From Gyrodactylus bullatarudis (taxonomy: Eukaryota; Platyhelminthes; Monogenea; Gyrodactylidea; Gyrodactylidae), in assembly GCA_012064415.1 (NCBI GenBank), contig SSNU01000129.1:91438-155437 (forward strand): a DNA stretch of 64,000 bases, in the 5' to 3' direction. Position numbers and translations under genes: made by a program. The notes beneath the pieces are model-generated. The model saw only the letters and a list, made by a program, of their open reading frames with translations. It did not search any database and had not been told where the DNA came from. Position 1 is the stretch's first letter; the number at the start of each line of letters is the position of its first letter. Of the stretch, positions 9,541-20,832 are shown one piece after another.

Positions 9541-9597
9541 GTCGGTGTAAGGTCTGAAGAGAGCCGACGAAAATAAAAGCTTTTATTCACCTAACCT
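9541..9597 (+). ncRNA. Hammerhead-like ribozyme motif A
   Basis: Core CTGAAGA (9554-9560) and GAA (9569-9571). Stem III is the perfect 16-base palindrome AATAAAAGCTTTTATT (9572-9587), which includes an AATAAA polyadenylation signal. Predicted cleavage is after C9588. Stem I is AGGT (9550-9553) with ACCT (9589-9592), then an A-A mismatch and two more pairs. GTCGG (9541-9545) is perfectly complementary to CCGAC just before GAA (9564-9568). A conventional stem II hairpin is reduced to one possible G-C pair. Confidence 0.75.
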
Positions 9598-9620
9598 CTT
9601 TCGTCGTTCTAACTACCAGC

Positions 9621-9719
9621 ATGACCATTAGTCAGCGCCCCCAGAATATTTTCGAGGAAATAAGGCAATTAATGTCTCAAAATGAAAAATTTGAATTTAT
9701 CAATTATCACGAAGGGTGA
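9621..9719 (+). CDS. Short ORF start downstream of ribozyme module A
   Basis: Frame of 32 codons starting MTISQRPQNIFEEIRQLM, ending at TGA 9717-9719. It aligns with the ORF start at 19547 over 20 residues (M-T-x-x-Q-x-P-x-N-I-F-E-E-I-R-Q-L-M-S), with mostly synonymous or conservative DNA differences, which argues that it was once a real coding start. After SQN the two copies diverge completely, so the element is cut at about the same place in both. The ATG is 33 bases after the predicted ribozyme cleavage site. Function is unknown; it may be the beginning of a gag-like or ORF1 protein. Confidence 0.55.
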   Translation: MTISQRPQNIFEEIRQLMSQNEKFEFINYHEG

Positions 9720-12415
9720 TAATCAAAAATGTTAACTTCTTCCTGAAAACAGTAGATTCCTCTCTACCTCTACGGCCCAATTCGAATTCTTTGTCTAAAG
9801 CTGATCTTGAATATCTGCATTTAACTGCATTTTACATCTTTAAAATTGATAAAAATTTTGGAAAAGTGGAAATTTGGTGCATTTATGTCAATTAGATTTA
9901 GAATAACTTATTATATGCATCAAGTATCGTTTCTCAAATTTTTATCTTTTTGTTTACTATCTTGAGTCCTCATTGTTGCTTAAACAACCAAAAATGATTC
10001 AGATTGTATAACTCATTTGCGACATATTCTTTGGAAGACCAAAATTTTTCAATAGATTCAAAAAACTTGTTTCATCCAGATCTGAGCAAGTATAAAATTT
10101 TATCAAGTTTTACCGAGTTTAACATATTTTTTTCAAAGTTACAATAAATTGATTTAACATAATAACTGGGAGTGAAAAACTTATGGATAAATAGCTCTGT
10201 ATATGAAAGAGTATATATATTTGATAGAGGAAATTCTGAAGGCAAATCCAAAGGGAATAAAAGAAAGCTTAAATTTCTTCTTCTGTGTAATATCCTGATT
10301 TGAAAAATGATTTATCGAATTCTACTCAAAGAAGGCAATGCGTAATTCTTGAATAAAAAAACATACAAAATTAAATGTAGTTTTGATTTGGAACGTGAAA
10401 TTGTTTATCAGTATTAGATTTTGCCTATCTATAAATGAGAAAAGAAATTCGATTACCTTACCCTTTTCATAAAAGCAATGTCTCAGAGTAGAATTAAGTC
10501 AATTATGATTTATTTAAGTCAGAAAAATTGTCAGTTTTTCAGAATATTCGGCTTAGTTTATTCTTCAAATTTTGAAAAAAATATTTCTTTACTCAAAAAT
10601 AATTCTGAACTTTAGACTTATAACTGAAAAACTTATAAAGTAGTCTTTTATCATTTTCTAACATGAATTTAAACATTTCGATTTTTTATTGTAACTCAGT
10701 TGAACGAGCTTTGACTGCATACAGACTTTTAATATTGAAATTCTGAATTTCAGAAAAGTTGAAGGCGTAAAAATACTTTTTTTTGTTAGATAAAGCCTTA
10801 TATTGAAATATAAATATAAAATAATGTGTACAAAATAAATGTAAGTTAATCTGATCAATAGAATGAAATAAATCTGGAATATATTGGAAAGTACAGCTAT
10901 TCTCTATCGGAATTTAGGAAATCTCAATTTTTCAACAAGCTCAAGAAATATTTTCCCCAAATTTATCGAGAATTTTTATCAAGTCAATGAAAGGGCAAAA
11001 GTAGAATGAATAAGTTTTATGAAATAACTTTTCTGCTTACTTTAATTTCAGAATTTCGTTGTATCAAAATAAACATGAAAGTATTGAAAGATAAAAAACT
11101 GAGCAAGTAAAAGACTCATTGTGGTGATCAAAAGTTAATATTTACTGAATAGAGGATTTACCATAAAGATCACAAAAATCTATGATTAGTAATCATTGAT
11201 TACACATTAAGGAAGAAAAAGGACGAATCCGAATCCAAAAGACCTTACTTAAATGACACTAGGTTTGTATTATATATTTCATATGTCAAAAATAAATAGG
11301 TTTCTCTAATTCGAAATACAATGCTTGAACTGAATACATAATATAATAAGGTATCACATGGAGAGTTTGAGTGAGATATAAAACTATATTTCATCAGCTC
11401 TTTTGGGACATTATAGAATCAATCTGAATTTATATAAGCGTGAAATATTGCACAAAATCACTGTTTCTTTTTACTCTTCCATAGAGTTCATTTGAGCATG
11501 AAAATATATCCAATGCAGGATAACTTTTTCTTTTCATGATATGAAAGGAGACTTTGAAAAACAGATAGAAAGACTTCAATCCCCTCCTCTATTGGAAAAA
11601 TTTCTGACTTGCAAGTTAAAAAAAAGAAAAGTTGAATTAAAACAAATGTAATTTCATTTAGAGATTAAATCATGGAAATTCCCATAGATGAGATAATAAA
11701 GGAAAGGGAAAATGTCAGAATTTCCACAGAAGGTCCACACTCTGAGAAGACAAATGAATCAGAGGAAAGATTTTTGTTTTTTTGCAATATAAAGTAGAGT
11801 TATAGATTTTCTCCTCTAGATTGAGTCATTTGACCGTAAAATTTGTCAGAGGTTAAATCAACCAAAGTATGAAGAAAAGTATCATTGAATTCAGAGTTTG
11901 ACTCTTTATTCTGAAGACATTACTAACCACACTATACAACTATATACGACTTTAATGAAGGCTTTTGGTTATTGGGCATTTGTTCAATGATAAAATCCAG
12001 CAAGAAATCATGGTTAGCTTGCCTATTTTCTACATCACATAAAGTCCCATAAGCGAAGCGGCATTTTTCAATGTAGAATATTTCTGAATAAAAGGGAATA
12101 ACAGTTTTGCTTCGACGCTTATGCTTTCTTTTCTTGAAGAGTACTATAAAATTCTCTTTTATTCGCAATTACTAAAACTAAACCTTATTACTCATTAGCA
12201 GGGCAACCAAAAATACTGCCTAAAAATCGGCCCAATATGACATTAAAAAAAGACTTGAAAAATAAAAATAATACTCTAAATATGACTTTTAGCGATTGCT
12301 TGTAAGTAGTAAGACTTAAATATAATTTAAAATATTTATTCAAATTTTTTATCTCGATTATATCGAATACATGTGTAATATTTTAAGTTTTCTGTGTTAA
12401 AATTTGATTCTTTTT
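9720..12415. other. AT-rich interval without recognised gene
   Basis: No recognisable coding homology. A 78-codon minus-strand frame at 11932-12168 (KKRKHKRRSKTVIPFYSE, ending NNQKPSLKSYIVV) is basic and has more balanced composition than neighbouring chance frames. It could be part of the adjacent hAT element or an exon, but I do not recognise it. Confidence 0.4.
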
Positions 12416-13330
12416 TCATAATTGCTCACACTCTTTCAACGTCAGCAGAAAGAAATTTGATATCATTGCATTTTCCTCTGGACTATATTTGGATTCCATA
12501 AAAAGTTTATTCATCTCATTGCTCTCGAGGCTAGTGTTTATATAATTCTTTATGTTAGCTGGATCATTAGGGAATTTTATAGCTTTTAGCTTTGGAAAAA
12601 ACTCTAGTATTGTCGCACTAGATGACTGAATTTCTTTGATTAGAACAATAAATTCCATGTAGTTTGGATCTAAAGTTCTAAAAGCTAAAGAGGCTGTAAA
12701 AAGTTCTAACCTTTATCTGGATTTGGTTTAAATTTCAACAAACTACATGGAGTATATTGCATTTGTACTATTTTCCATATTTAGAACAATGGCTTTCACT
12801 TCGTTAAAATTCTGATTATAGTATTTTATTGCGTTAAGCCATTCACCCCATCGTGTTGTCACTGGCTTGGGAGGTTGTCCAATACGATTGAGTAGTTGTC
12901 TTCGTTTTTTATTGAGGATAGTAAGCCCTTTAACGGTTGCAATCAGGTTGTCACACTCTTTATAAAAGTTCTTAATTTTGCCACAACAATTGTGCAACAA
13001 ATGCGCTAGACATGTGATGTGCAAAAGGTTGGGATAGAGTAAGTGAAGAGTAGAGTTAGTTTCTCTACTCGTGAAATATGATGCGCCATCAGATATTAGC
13101 AAAAAAATTGTTCCCTTCTTATATTCATCTTTGGCAAAATATCATTTATAATTTGAGAAGTCTTAGCTGAATCTAATTTTTCCACCATCAACGTGTTGAA
13201 TTGATTGATGAATCAATCTTTTGTACTAACACTACCTTCTTGATAAAACTTTCCAAAAATTTGATTGGTCAGAGATAAGCCCGATTTGGCATAGACTATG
13301 GACAGATACGGATTGCCCGATGAGATGTAT
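12416..13330 (-). pseudogene. hAT-type transposase remnant
   Basis: Minus-strand remnant of an hAT-like transposase of the kind common in arthropod genomes. Blocks in order are YLSIVYAKSGLSLTNQIFGK, FYQEGSVSTKD, a stop, SQIINDILPK, then after a frameshift LISDGASYFTSRETNSTLH, LYPNLLHITCLAHLLHNC (the C-x-A-H block), KPVTTRWGEWLNAIKYY (the TRWG-WL block) and a C-terminal part at 12416-12658 (FPKLKAIKFPNDPANIKNY). The aspartate of the SD-A/G-SY block is a catalytic candidate. Stops and at least two frameshifts, near 13110 and 12700, show that it is dead. The N-terminal zinc finger and the terminal inverted repeats were not found. Confidence 0.82.
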
Positions 13331-13339
13331 ACCCTAAAA

Positions 13340-15300
13340 CTTGGGCTTGAAAATTTAAGATAGTAGATACTATTTACTGATTAAACCCATGAGCATTTAT
13401 AGGCATTTTGTTGCCCTGCTCATTAGTAACTAGGAATTTCATCAGAGTATTCAGTTAATATCTTAAAATAAGGTAAAGACATCTCAGAAGACATACAGAT
13501 ATAGAAAAAAGTATCACCTTACTTACAAGATAATTCAATTAGGAAAAGAGAGGAATTAAAATTTAATAGGTGCTTTAATCTTATTTGGATTTGATTGCCG
13601 CAGAATTGGCTGATTGAAATAGTTATAGAAATTTGATCTCCTTAATAATTCGAGAATAGATATTTTCGATAATACAGTGTAATATTTCATCAGAACAAAA
13701 TGTAAAATGCTTGCCTTTCTCAATCAATTGCTCATTATGTGTATTACATAATTCAATAATAATAATAATAATAATAAAACTCTCTTATGTCCCACATCAA
13801 CAACTGCCCTCCACCCCTTTTCTCATTTTCTCTTGACTAAACTTTTTTCTAAAAATCACCATCTCTCTCAGCTAGATTATCATTACAAACACAAAATAGG
13901 CATACTACTATTATTTTTATGTACATAGAGTTAGTAAAAAATGGGAAGAATAACTCAAAATTTAGGCAAAAACTTTGAGAAGAGAGTAGAAAATCTCTTT
14001 TTCAATGATACACAACAAAAAGCAATTTACAAGTGTAAGAAAAATAGAGGAATCGATTGATCTTTGGAGTGAGAAATTTACTTTTCATGAATATTATTTC
14101 CCTCTTCTAACCTAAGATTCAAGTTTTCTTTTTGATGTGCTGTTTAGTTCTTTATGCGTATCCCCCCTTCTCACTGAGTCTTTTACTAATATTAATGAAT
14201 TTTTCCATTCCCAAAAACATCGACTACAACAACAGATATTCAATGTTGAGAGAAGAATATGAATTAAATCTCTGTAGATGACATAGATTGATTCATGTCA
14301 AGACCATGCGTTTAATGTGTATTCAATTAATTCAATTCATCATGATTTCTGACAGTAGAATAACAAAAAGAAAAAACATGAAAAGCATACATCAATTCAG
14401 TGATTTTCCATAGTTTTAAGAGAATGTACCCATTTAAAGAGACAGATTCCAAGATTTTAAATTTAAATTTGCATTGTTTTTTGATTTAAAGTTGCAGAAC
14501 TGATTTAAATTTGAATAAAATGGCTTTTGAATTGCTTAAGAATGAAATTTCTCTCTTTTTTTTATAAACTCGGATCTGCCAAAAAACGTTTTTTATTTAA
14601 AAATTTTTACAGAAGCATGAAAAGATATTTTGGAACGAAATTTCATGGGATGATGTTAAAATACTTGAAGATTAATTTTTTCCACGTATTATTCCCAAGT
14701 AATATTATAGATCAACTTCCTTTTAATAATAATAATAGTATGACTATTTAAAATATATATCAAACAAATTATATTGAACAAACTCTTTTTTTATTTATTT
14801 ATCCTTGAGAAATGGGTGCATAATAAATATATTATATTATGTAAAGAGGATATTGCACTTATGTTGGGCAAAAATACAATTTCCTTGCTGTAGTTTAAAT
14901 ACAAAATTTTATTTTGGGAAGATATATTGTTTTCTATCAATTAATTGCTCAAAAAATATTTTTACAATAAAATGCTTAAACTTGGTCTAAAAAATAAAAT
15001 TTCATTGAAGATTAAACACAAAACTTTTGTGAATTTTTGATTATAGAAAAATGAACCTATTTTTGTTTGATAAATTCTGAATTAAAATTGCTCGTATCCG
15101 AAAAACCAAAAGAATGACGAATATTCTGATGTGAATCATGAAAGAGAACTCTTATAGACTTAATTTGATCTCGGTAAAGTTGATTTTTTTACCATTTCTA
15201 ATGCAATTACATTTGCCAAGGAAAAATTTGGTATTGAATTCTTTCAATGAACATTTATTTTCTTTGACCCTCGAGATTTCGTAAGATTTTTCAGAAACCA
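13340..15300. other. AT-rich interval with short repeats
   Basis: Holds an (AAT)n microsatellite at 13753-13777 and, near 14578-14660, a member of a repeat with AAAACGTTTTTTATTT and CAGAAGCATGAAAAG that recurs at 20205-20300 and 37205-37310. The open frames at 14527-14751 and 14805-14990 are compositional. Confidence 0.45.
13753..13777. repeat. (AAT)n microsatellite
   Basis: About eight AAT units. Similar short trinucleotide tracts occur at 29131-29154 and 49727-49742. Confidence 0.9.
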
Positions 15301-15303
15301 CAT

Positions 15304-15712
15304 CTAATTAAGGGTACCATGAATAGTTCCAAGTCTGTAAATACCATTTTGTTCATAACTCTCAGCTATTAAACTGATCATGGATTTGAAATCGAGCATT
15401 CCTTTATCAACGTCAGGAATTAAAATTTTGCCGTTGTCTTCTACCTTGAGAGTATGAAAAATCAATCCCTCAGACATAAACTTCCTACAATTCCTGACTT
15501 TCTCAGTGTGTTTTGATAATGAGGGCTTATTAACTAGATTCACTAAAGTCACACTGTTTACCATCATACACCAGAGAATTACCAACACTCACTGATTTCT
15601 CAGACTCACAGTGAACATATCTATTGAATTTTGACAATATTTCTGGTCTAATCTGGATATATTTATGGTCTATTAAAGTCAGAATTGTTCACTATATCTC
15701 ATATCCATGTTG
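15304..15712 (-). pseudogene. Unidentified coding fragment with one frameshift
   Basis: Two minus-strand frames read through in series. The first (about 15712-15530) includes DHKYIQIRPEILSKFNRYV, HCESEKSVSVGNSLVYDG and KQCDFSES. The second (15588-15304) includes NKPSLSKHTEKVRNCRKFM, LIFHTLKVEDNGKILIPDVD, KGMLDFKSMISLIAESYEQN and GIYRLGTIHG, ending at a TAA. Amino-acid composition is balanced and unlike the F/K/N-rich chance frames nearby, so I think this is real decayed coding sequence. I do not recognise the family. It could be a transposon protein or a retrocopy of a host gene. Confidence 0.45.
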
Positions 15713-18700
15713 ATCAGGTCACCTGATTCGGGTACATACCCTCAAATGATAAACATAATATTTAATTTAATAATAATCAGAGAGTAATGCTAACAGAAAT
15801 GATTCCGATGACTATTTATTAGTCATTCATCTCTTGAGGATATATGTATATATGTATAAGGGGGAGATGTATTAATTTTTTGAGTAAGCACATATTTTCA
15901 CAGATCCATTCAAATCGAAATTCAATTACGAATAACTATTAGTAATGTATACGAATGTATCAAATTAGGCATTCAAGTTTCCCGAATCAAACTAATAAGA
16001 GTTGATATTTGTTATCGAATGCATAAAACTTTAAAAGAGGAATTATGGACGACGTTTGATGACAGGTGAAAAAACAACTCTTATTCGAGAAAAAAATAAG
16101 AAAGATGCCGAAAGTTTGAAGAATAGGCAATGCTAATATGTAAAGAAAATTTTAATTAGATCTGATTGTTACTGGGTGAGATTGACTAATGATCATTTTT
16201 ACAATCAGAACTTAAATGAAAGGTTAAATATTGTGAACGAGCTCAAATATTTACTCTCTAAAGAATCATTTATTTGCCAAAAAAGATAGTTATAATCTAA
16301 GACAGACTAAAGAGTGAAATCTAGGAACTTCCGCAATTTTATGGGCATTTCCTAGAATGAATAATTTTCATTGAATATCAACTAATATCAGTTAACTGGT
16401 ATCATAGAAGAATACGGAGCATGGAAATCTATAGATTTTTTCGTTTCCATTAGGCTATAGTTTAATTAAAGAAAGACTCGGATAGTAAGCTCAATTTGCT
16501 TAGGAAATTAAGCTATAGTCGAAATTGAAACTCAATGGTTATTTTCTTTTGAGAAACTGCGATAAAATGCCATTTATTATTTTGATCTGATCATCAATTT
16601 AGTGTTGGTTTTTTTATATGATGTGAATGAAGATTTATATAATTTTATAGAATGTTATTTATAAATCTGAAATCTAACCCTGAATCACTATTTACCGAAT
16701 TTATTTATCACAGGGGATTTTTACAATCTGGCGATGATTTTATTATTCCTGTAATCATAACAGGAATGGATGAATTGTTTCTTTTGGGGGTAGAGCAGGT
16801 CCTTTTCATATACAAGATATTTTTGAGTAAAAGAGAGCAATAAATTTCATGATCAACTTTAATAAATGATAATTAGGTTATGTTAAATCAAAGATACCCA
16901 ATTTATTGTATTGTCTTGATCTAGAAATACAATTTTATGCCTACTTTCAAGAAATGACAAGAATATAATTGAGGGAAGCGGGGGTTAATTTTCCCCATCC
17001 ATTTCGGAGTTACTACTATAGTAGTAAAATTCAAAAATTTGTCAGTAATTTTTCAGATTAGTTTATAATCGAATTTAATATTCTACAGAGTTCTTTTTAG
17101 GGAAATCATACAATTTTATTATCATGTTCATTAAAATGCAATTATAAGTTGTCTAACCTATTCACCGATGTTATGTAATTGTAAGGCTTCAATAAGAATA
17201 AAATGTTTTTTTTGTAGAAAAAATAATAATTCAGTCAAACATTCAATTCAGACTTAATAAAACAAAGTGGAATTAGACAAAGAGAAGAGAGCTCAAGAGC
17301 CCTCATCTCTTTCTCATAGTGGTTTGAGGGACATTTCAGAGTACAGTATAAGACAGTGATGGAGAATTCTCAAGAAATTATCACAAGTATTATTTTTGAA
17401 GAGTAGTAGATTGAGCTAATTTTTTTCCTATCCAATACTAATATATACAGATGAAATTATATATATATATAAAGATAGATAGCTGGTGAATAATTATTTG
17501 AGATATACATATGTTTTTATATCAATGTTTGCTTAGATATATTTGTTAGAGTATAATAATATTCACAGACTTTCATCTCTGTGGGCATGATATTGTTTTT
17601 TTTTCTTTCTTTCTTGATGTGTCAGCTAAGCTCTTCTGTGAGAATTTGGCCAAAGGCAGCCTCCTGGTTATGAGGATGAACTGAAATATCATTAATTAAA
17701 AATTATTCCAAGCCTCCATTCATTTTGATGTATTTTTTTGAGGATAGGAGATATGATAGCGCAATCATAATTATACAAGTTTTTGTACGCGAGGAATAAA
17801 AAACACATCTCACGATTTTTTGAAAAAATTTCTTATCCAATTTTATTTACTAAATTTCAAATTCAATAAATAGAGCTTGTTGATATGTTTTTTTCTTTAT
17901 TTTAACAACTTATCGGCTCTTTTCATTGTGATTTTTGAAAAAACTTGTTTTCCGGAGAAAATTATTGAGATTAATTCAAGAAATAGGACTCATACCCACG
18001 CACTTAAAAGGTCACATGATCAGAGTTACACGGACGCAGAGGAGACAAAAAAAGAAGCCAATCAAAAAATATTATTAATTTTGTATGAAGCAGAAGAGTA
18101 TGCCATGAAATAACGTGATATTTTTTTACAAACCTGGCATCGCCTTTCTGATGATTTCAACTGTTGCTCAGACTAAAATTCTTGTCAAAAAACCAAAACG
18201 TTTTTTGTTGTATCACTTGAACTAATCCTCTGCTAAGCAAAATAATTGATCCAAGGTTAATACTTTCTATCCTATTCTGAGTTAAGGCTATTTGAAGGAA
18301 TTTACATAAATTAAGAAATCACACAAAATCACTTCGTTCTGCTTCTGATTCCGATCTAGTCGAGTACTTTAGAATCTTTCCCTATATGTTTATTTTCTAA
18401 CAAAAAAAAATATGTGAAGATAAATCCAATAACTTTGGGTTAACTACATCAACTTTAAATTGTTATTATTCAGTATTATTCTCAAAAAGATAATTATTTT
18501 TTGTATGAAAAAGATATTCTCCTCCCATATAATATAATAACAACTTAGTTGAATGTATACATTATACAGTCTATGCTGATGTAGTAAATACATACAAATT
18601 TACAGTACATTGTGTGATCTTTCCCAACTTGACTCTCTATAAAACACACTCTACACTAGAGGGAGAAAAAATTATAACTTGCAAAGCAATATACGTAGAT

Positions 18701-19150
18701 CACACGCAGGAAGAAGTTCCCCTACTTGTAATAGCAACAATAACGAATAACGATAAGGAGTGGATGGGTTGAAATAAGGATAAGAGTTTATTAAGGATTT
18801 TTCTTGCTTCAACTTTAACCTTAATTGGCAAAAGAAAATTAATTAAATTTTTCTAAAACCAATCTGTAGTGTATTCTCGTTTTGAGAGTTTACTAAAATT
18901 AAAAATAAAGTACATATAGATATGATCACAAGTGCTTGGATCAAGATCGAATTGAAAATTCATAAGAACGTTTATTATAAAACATATCATAATTATGATC
19001 AGCAGACTAGACTCTAGCCGCTAGAGTTTAGGCATGTTTTAAAAATGCTTCTCCCTCAAAAATATGACCTAAAAAACAAATTTATAAGCTCTTATAAAAA
19101 GGCACTATTTTAACTCGTATTATATGACTTTTAAAATGTTTCTACTTTTG
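15713..19150. other. AT-rich interval without recognised gene
   Basis: No convincing coding or RNA features. The open frames at 16652-16843 and 17877-18113 are not recognised. Simple TA tracts lie near 15840 and 17460. Confidence 0.45.
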
Positions 19151-19156
19151 AGTCAA

Positions 19157-19402
19157 CCCTCGCCCTATACAATGTAAAAATTACAAATAATACCTATGGG
19201 GTTCATATGGACCCCATTCATTTTAATATGAAAATATTGGGGTTTTCAATAGAAAAAAAAATTTATATATAAAGAATTATTGTTTACACGAGTCACAAAT
19301 AATTTCATAATGTTCATCACAAACATTTTTCGAGTATTTTGAACATAAAGATCGAATTTATTTGTCTCTTGACCTTGGACAAATGATGCATCTTCTTTTT
19401 AT
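19157..19402 (-). pseudogene. piggyBac-type element, 3' end with Cys-rich transposase tail
   Basis: Minus-strand frame ending at TAA 19277-19279. It encodes the Cys-rich C-terminal domain of a piggyBac transposase: KRRCIICPRSRDK, an in-frame stop at 19358-19360, then SLCSKYSKNVCDEHYEIICD and SCKQ. The C-x2-C, C-x2-C, C-x2-H and C-x2-C spacings fit the zinc-binding tail that recognises the terminal repeat. Downstream are a 20-base near-palindrome (19197-19216) and the element end CCCTCGCCC beginning at 19157, next to TCAA (a decayed TTAA). It could be the other end of the element at 3600-4311, 15 kb away, but more likely belongs to a separate copy. Confidence 0.75.
19197..19216. repeat. Palindrome near piggyBac 3' end
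   Basis: TGGGGTTCATATGGACCCCA pairs as a hairpin (one mismatched position) and matches the palindrome at 4083-4102 in the piggyBac 5' region. It is likely a sub-terminal transposase-binding repeat. Confidence 0.65.
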
Positions 19403-19444
19403 TATTATTATTGGCTAATCCTTAATGTTCCCAACCTTATTTTA

Positions 19445-19460
19445 TGTATAAATATATATC
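19445..19460 (+). promoter_or_regulatory. TATA box of module B
   Basis: TATAAATATATA just upstream of ribozyme B, in the same position as in modules A and C. An ATTGG lies about 25 bases upstream. Confidence 0.5.
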
Positions 19461-19464
19461 GAAA

Positions 19465-19516
19465 GTCGGTGTTTGGTCTGAAGAGAACCGACGAAAATAA
19501 AGCTTTATTTAACAAA
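19465..19516 (+). ncRNA. Hammerhead-like ribozyme motif B
   Basis: Core CTGAAGA (19478-19484) and GAA (19493-19495). Stem III is the perfect 14-base palindrome AATAAAGCTTTATT (19496-19509), again containing AATAAA. Predicted cleavage is after T19510. GTCGG (19465-19469) pairs with CCGAC (19488-19492). Stem I is weaker: TTTGGT against AACAAA gives five of six pairs. The strand sequence differs from copy A (TAAGGT) on both sides in a matching way. Confidence 0.7.
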
Positions 19517-19546
19517 ACAAATCTTTCGCTCGTTCTCAGCTCCAGC

Positions 19547-19666
19547 ATGACTCCACGTCAGCAACCCAAAAATATCTTTGAGGAAATCAGGCAACTTATG
19601 TCTTCAAATAAATATTTGTTCAATGATAGTATTATGAGGATTAGAAAAAAAAAATTATTTGTCTAA
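19547..19666 (+). CDS. Short ORF start downstream of ribozyme module B
   Basis: Frame of 39 codons starting MTPRQQPKNIFEEIRQLM and ending at TAA 19664-19666. An in-frame extension reaches back to 19469, but it crosses the ribozyme and is not likely to be used; the ATG at 19547 is chosen because the three modules align from that codon. The start lies 36 bases downstream of the predicted cleavage site, with little between, so the 5' UTR after cleavage would be very short. Sequence after SSN is not shared with module A. Function unknown. Confidence 0.55.
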   Translation: MTPRQQPKNIFEEIRQLMSSNKYLFNDSIMRIRKKKLFV

Positions 19667-19669
19667 CTT

Positions 19670-20590
19670 ATGAAATAATATTACAATTGAAAATCAAAAT
19701 ATTTTTGGGTCTGTATGGACTCCAGTAATATTTATAATTATTTATTATTTCAATGATTGCAATAAAAAATGGTTTTGCAACAGCAACTCTTACAATATAG
19801 ATCTCAGGTTCTAGGTTTTTAGAATTAATTGGGTCAGGATTTGAAAAAAATGGAATTTGGTGTTGGAGCTGTTGGCATCGTTAGACGAATTTAAAATCAA
19901 GCATCTTGCATGACCCAATTAAAATCATGGGTAATCAAAGAATGAATATGATTGGTCAATTAGATTAGGTATGCTTTATTCTATGCAAAGTATATATTAT
20001 GTATAGATATGACCTGTAAAATATGCCTTTAAAAATATGACTTTTCAAAATTGTTAGATTCATTAAAAATAAGAGGAATCTCATTTTTAACTATTCGATA
20101 AATAATTTCAAGTCTTTTTGCAACTTTTCAGGAAAAATTCAGAAAAAAATAATAATGAATAATGTGAATTCAGGTTAAAATTATGAAGATAAAACATTAA
20201 AAAACGTTTTTAATTTGAAAATTTTCACAATATTGTTTATCTTATTCCAGAAGCATGGAAAGGTATTTTGAAGCAAAAATATCAGAATACTTGAAGATTG
20301 AATTTATCACATCGATGGGCGATTTAAGTAATTTTGCAAAATCTCGTTCAAGTCTAACAAACATTATCATCTGAGTACTTAATTTTACTAGAATAGTGAA
20401 TTTTTCGGAGTTTTTCCCCCTAGCCTAATATTAATCACTCATGGAATAAATAAAAATGTATCATTACCAAACATGACGGCCTTGGGTAAATGAAAAATTT
20501 TCTTTGACCAAAATAAACACTATTCGATTCAACAGACTGAATAATTGTGGAATCTCATCATTTCTGATTTTAACTTTTTTGAATGTTCGA
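19670..20590. other. AT-rich interval with a dispersed repeat
   Basis: Around 20205-20300 is a member of the repeat carrying AAAAACGTTTTTAATTTG and CCAGAAGCATGGAAAG, shared with 14578-14660 and 37205-37310. No gene is recognised. Confidence 0.45.
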
Positions 20591-20594
20591 AAAA

Positions 20595-20730
20595 GTTAAA
20601 TCAAATATAAATGATTTTACTGAGGTCTACCATCTTAGAGAAACTCGATTTTCTGATGATGAAAGGATCTTCATAGAAGACTTCTAATTCCTCATCAGAA
20701 AATATTTTCGAAGAAGCTTTTTTTTCCACA
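20595..20730 (-). other. Unidentified short open frame below Ig exons
   Basis: A 45-codon minus-strand frame without a convincing start (KTIDFVEKKASSKIFSDEE, LEVFYEDPFIIRKSSFSKM) ends at a TGA. Its composition is coding-like and it lies about 100 bases below an Ig exon, but it does not look like the missing half of that Ig domain and no good acceptor was found. Confidence 0.25.
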
Positions 20731-20832
20731 AAATCAATTGTTTTTAGTTGATTGGTTTATTAGTTAACTGAAGAAATGTTTGGATTTTCGAATATATTTC
20801 ATTCGATATTTAGGTTATTAAACAAAACTCAC

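Noticed and set aside
20655..20700. CTGATGATGAAAGG as another hammerhead
   Set aside because: Only one base separates the two core parts, and neither stem I nor the upstream pairing strand exists; it lies in a local inverted repeat.
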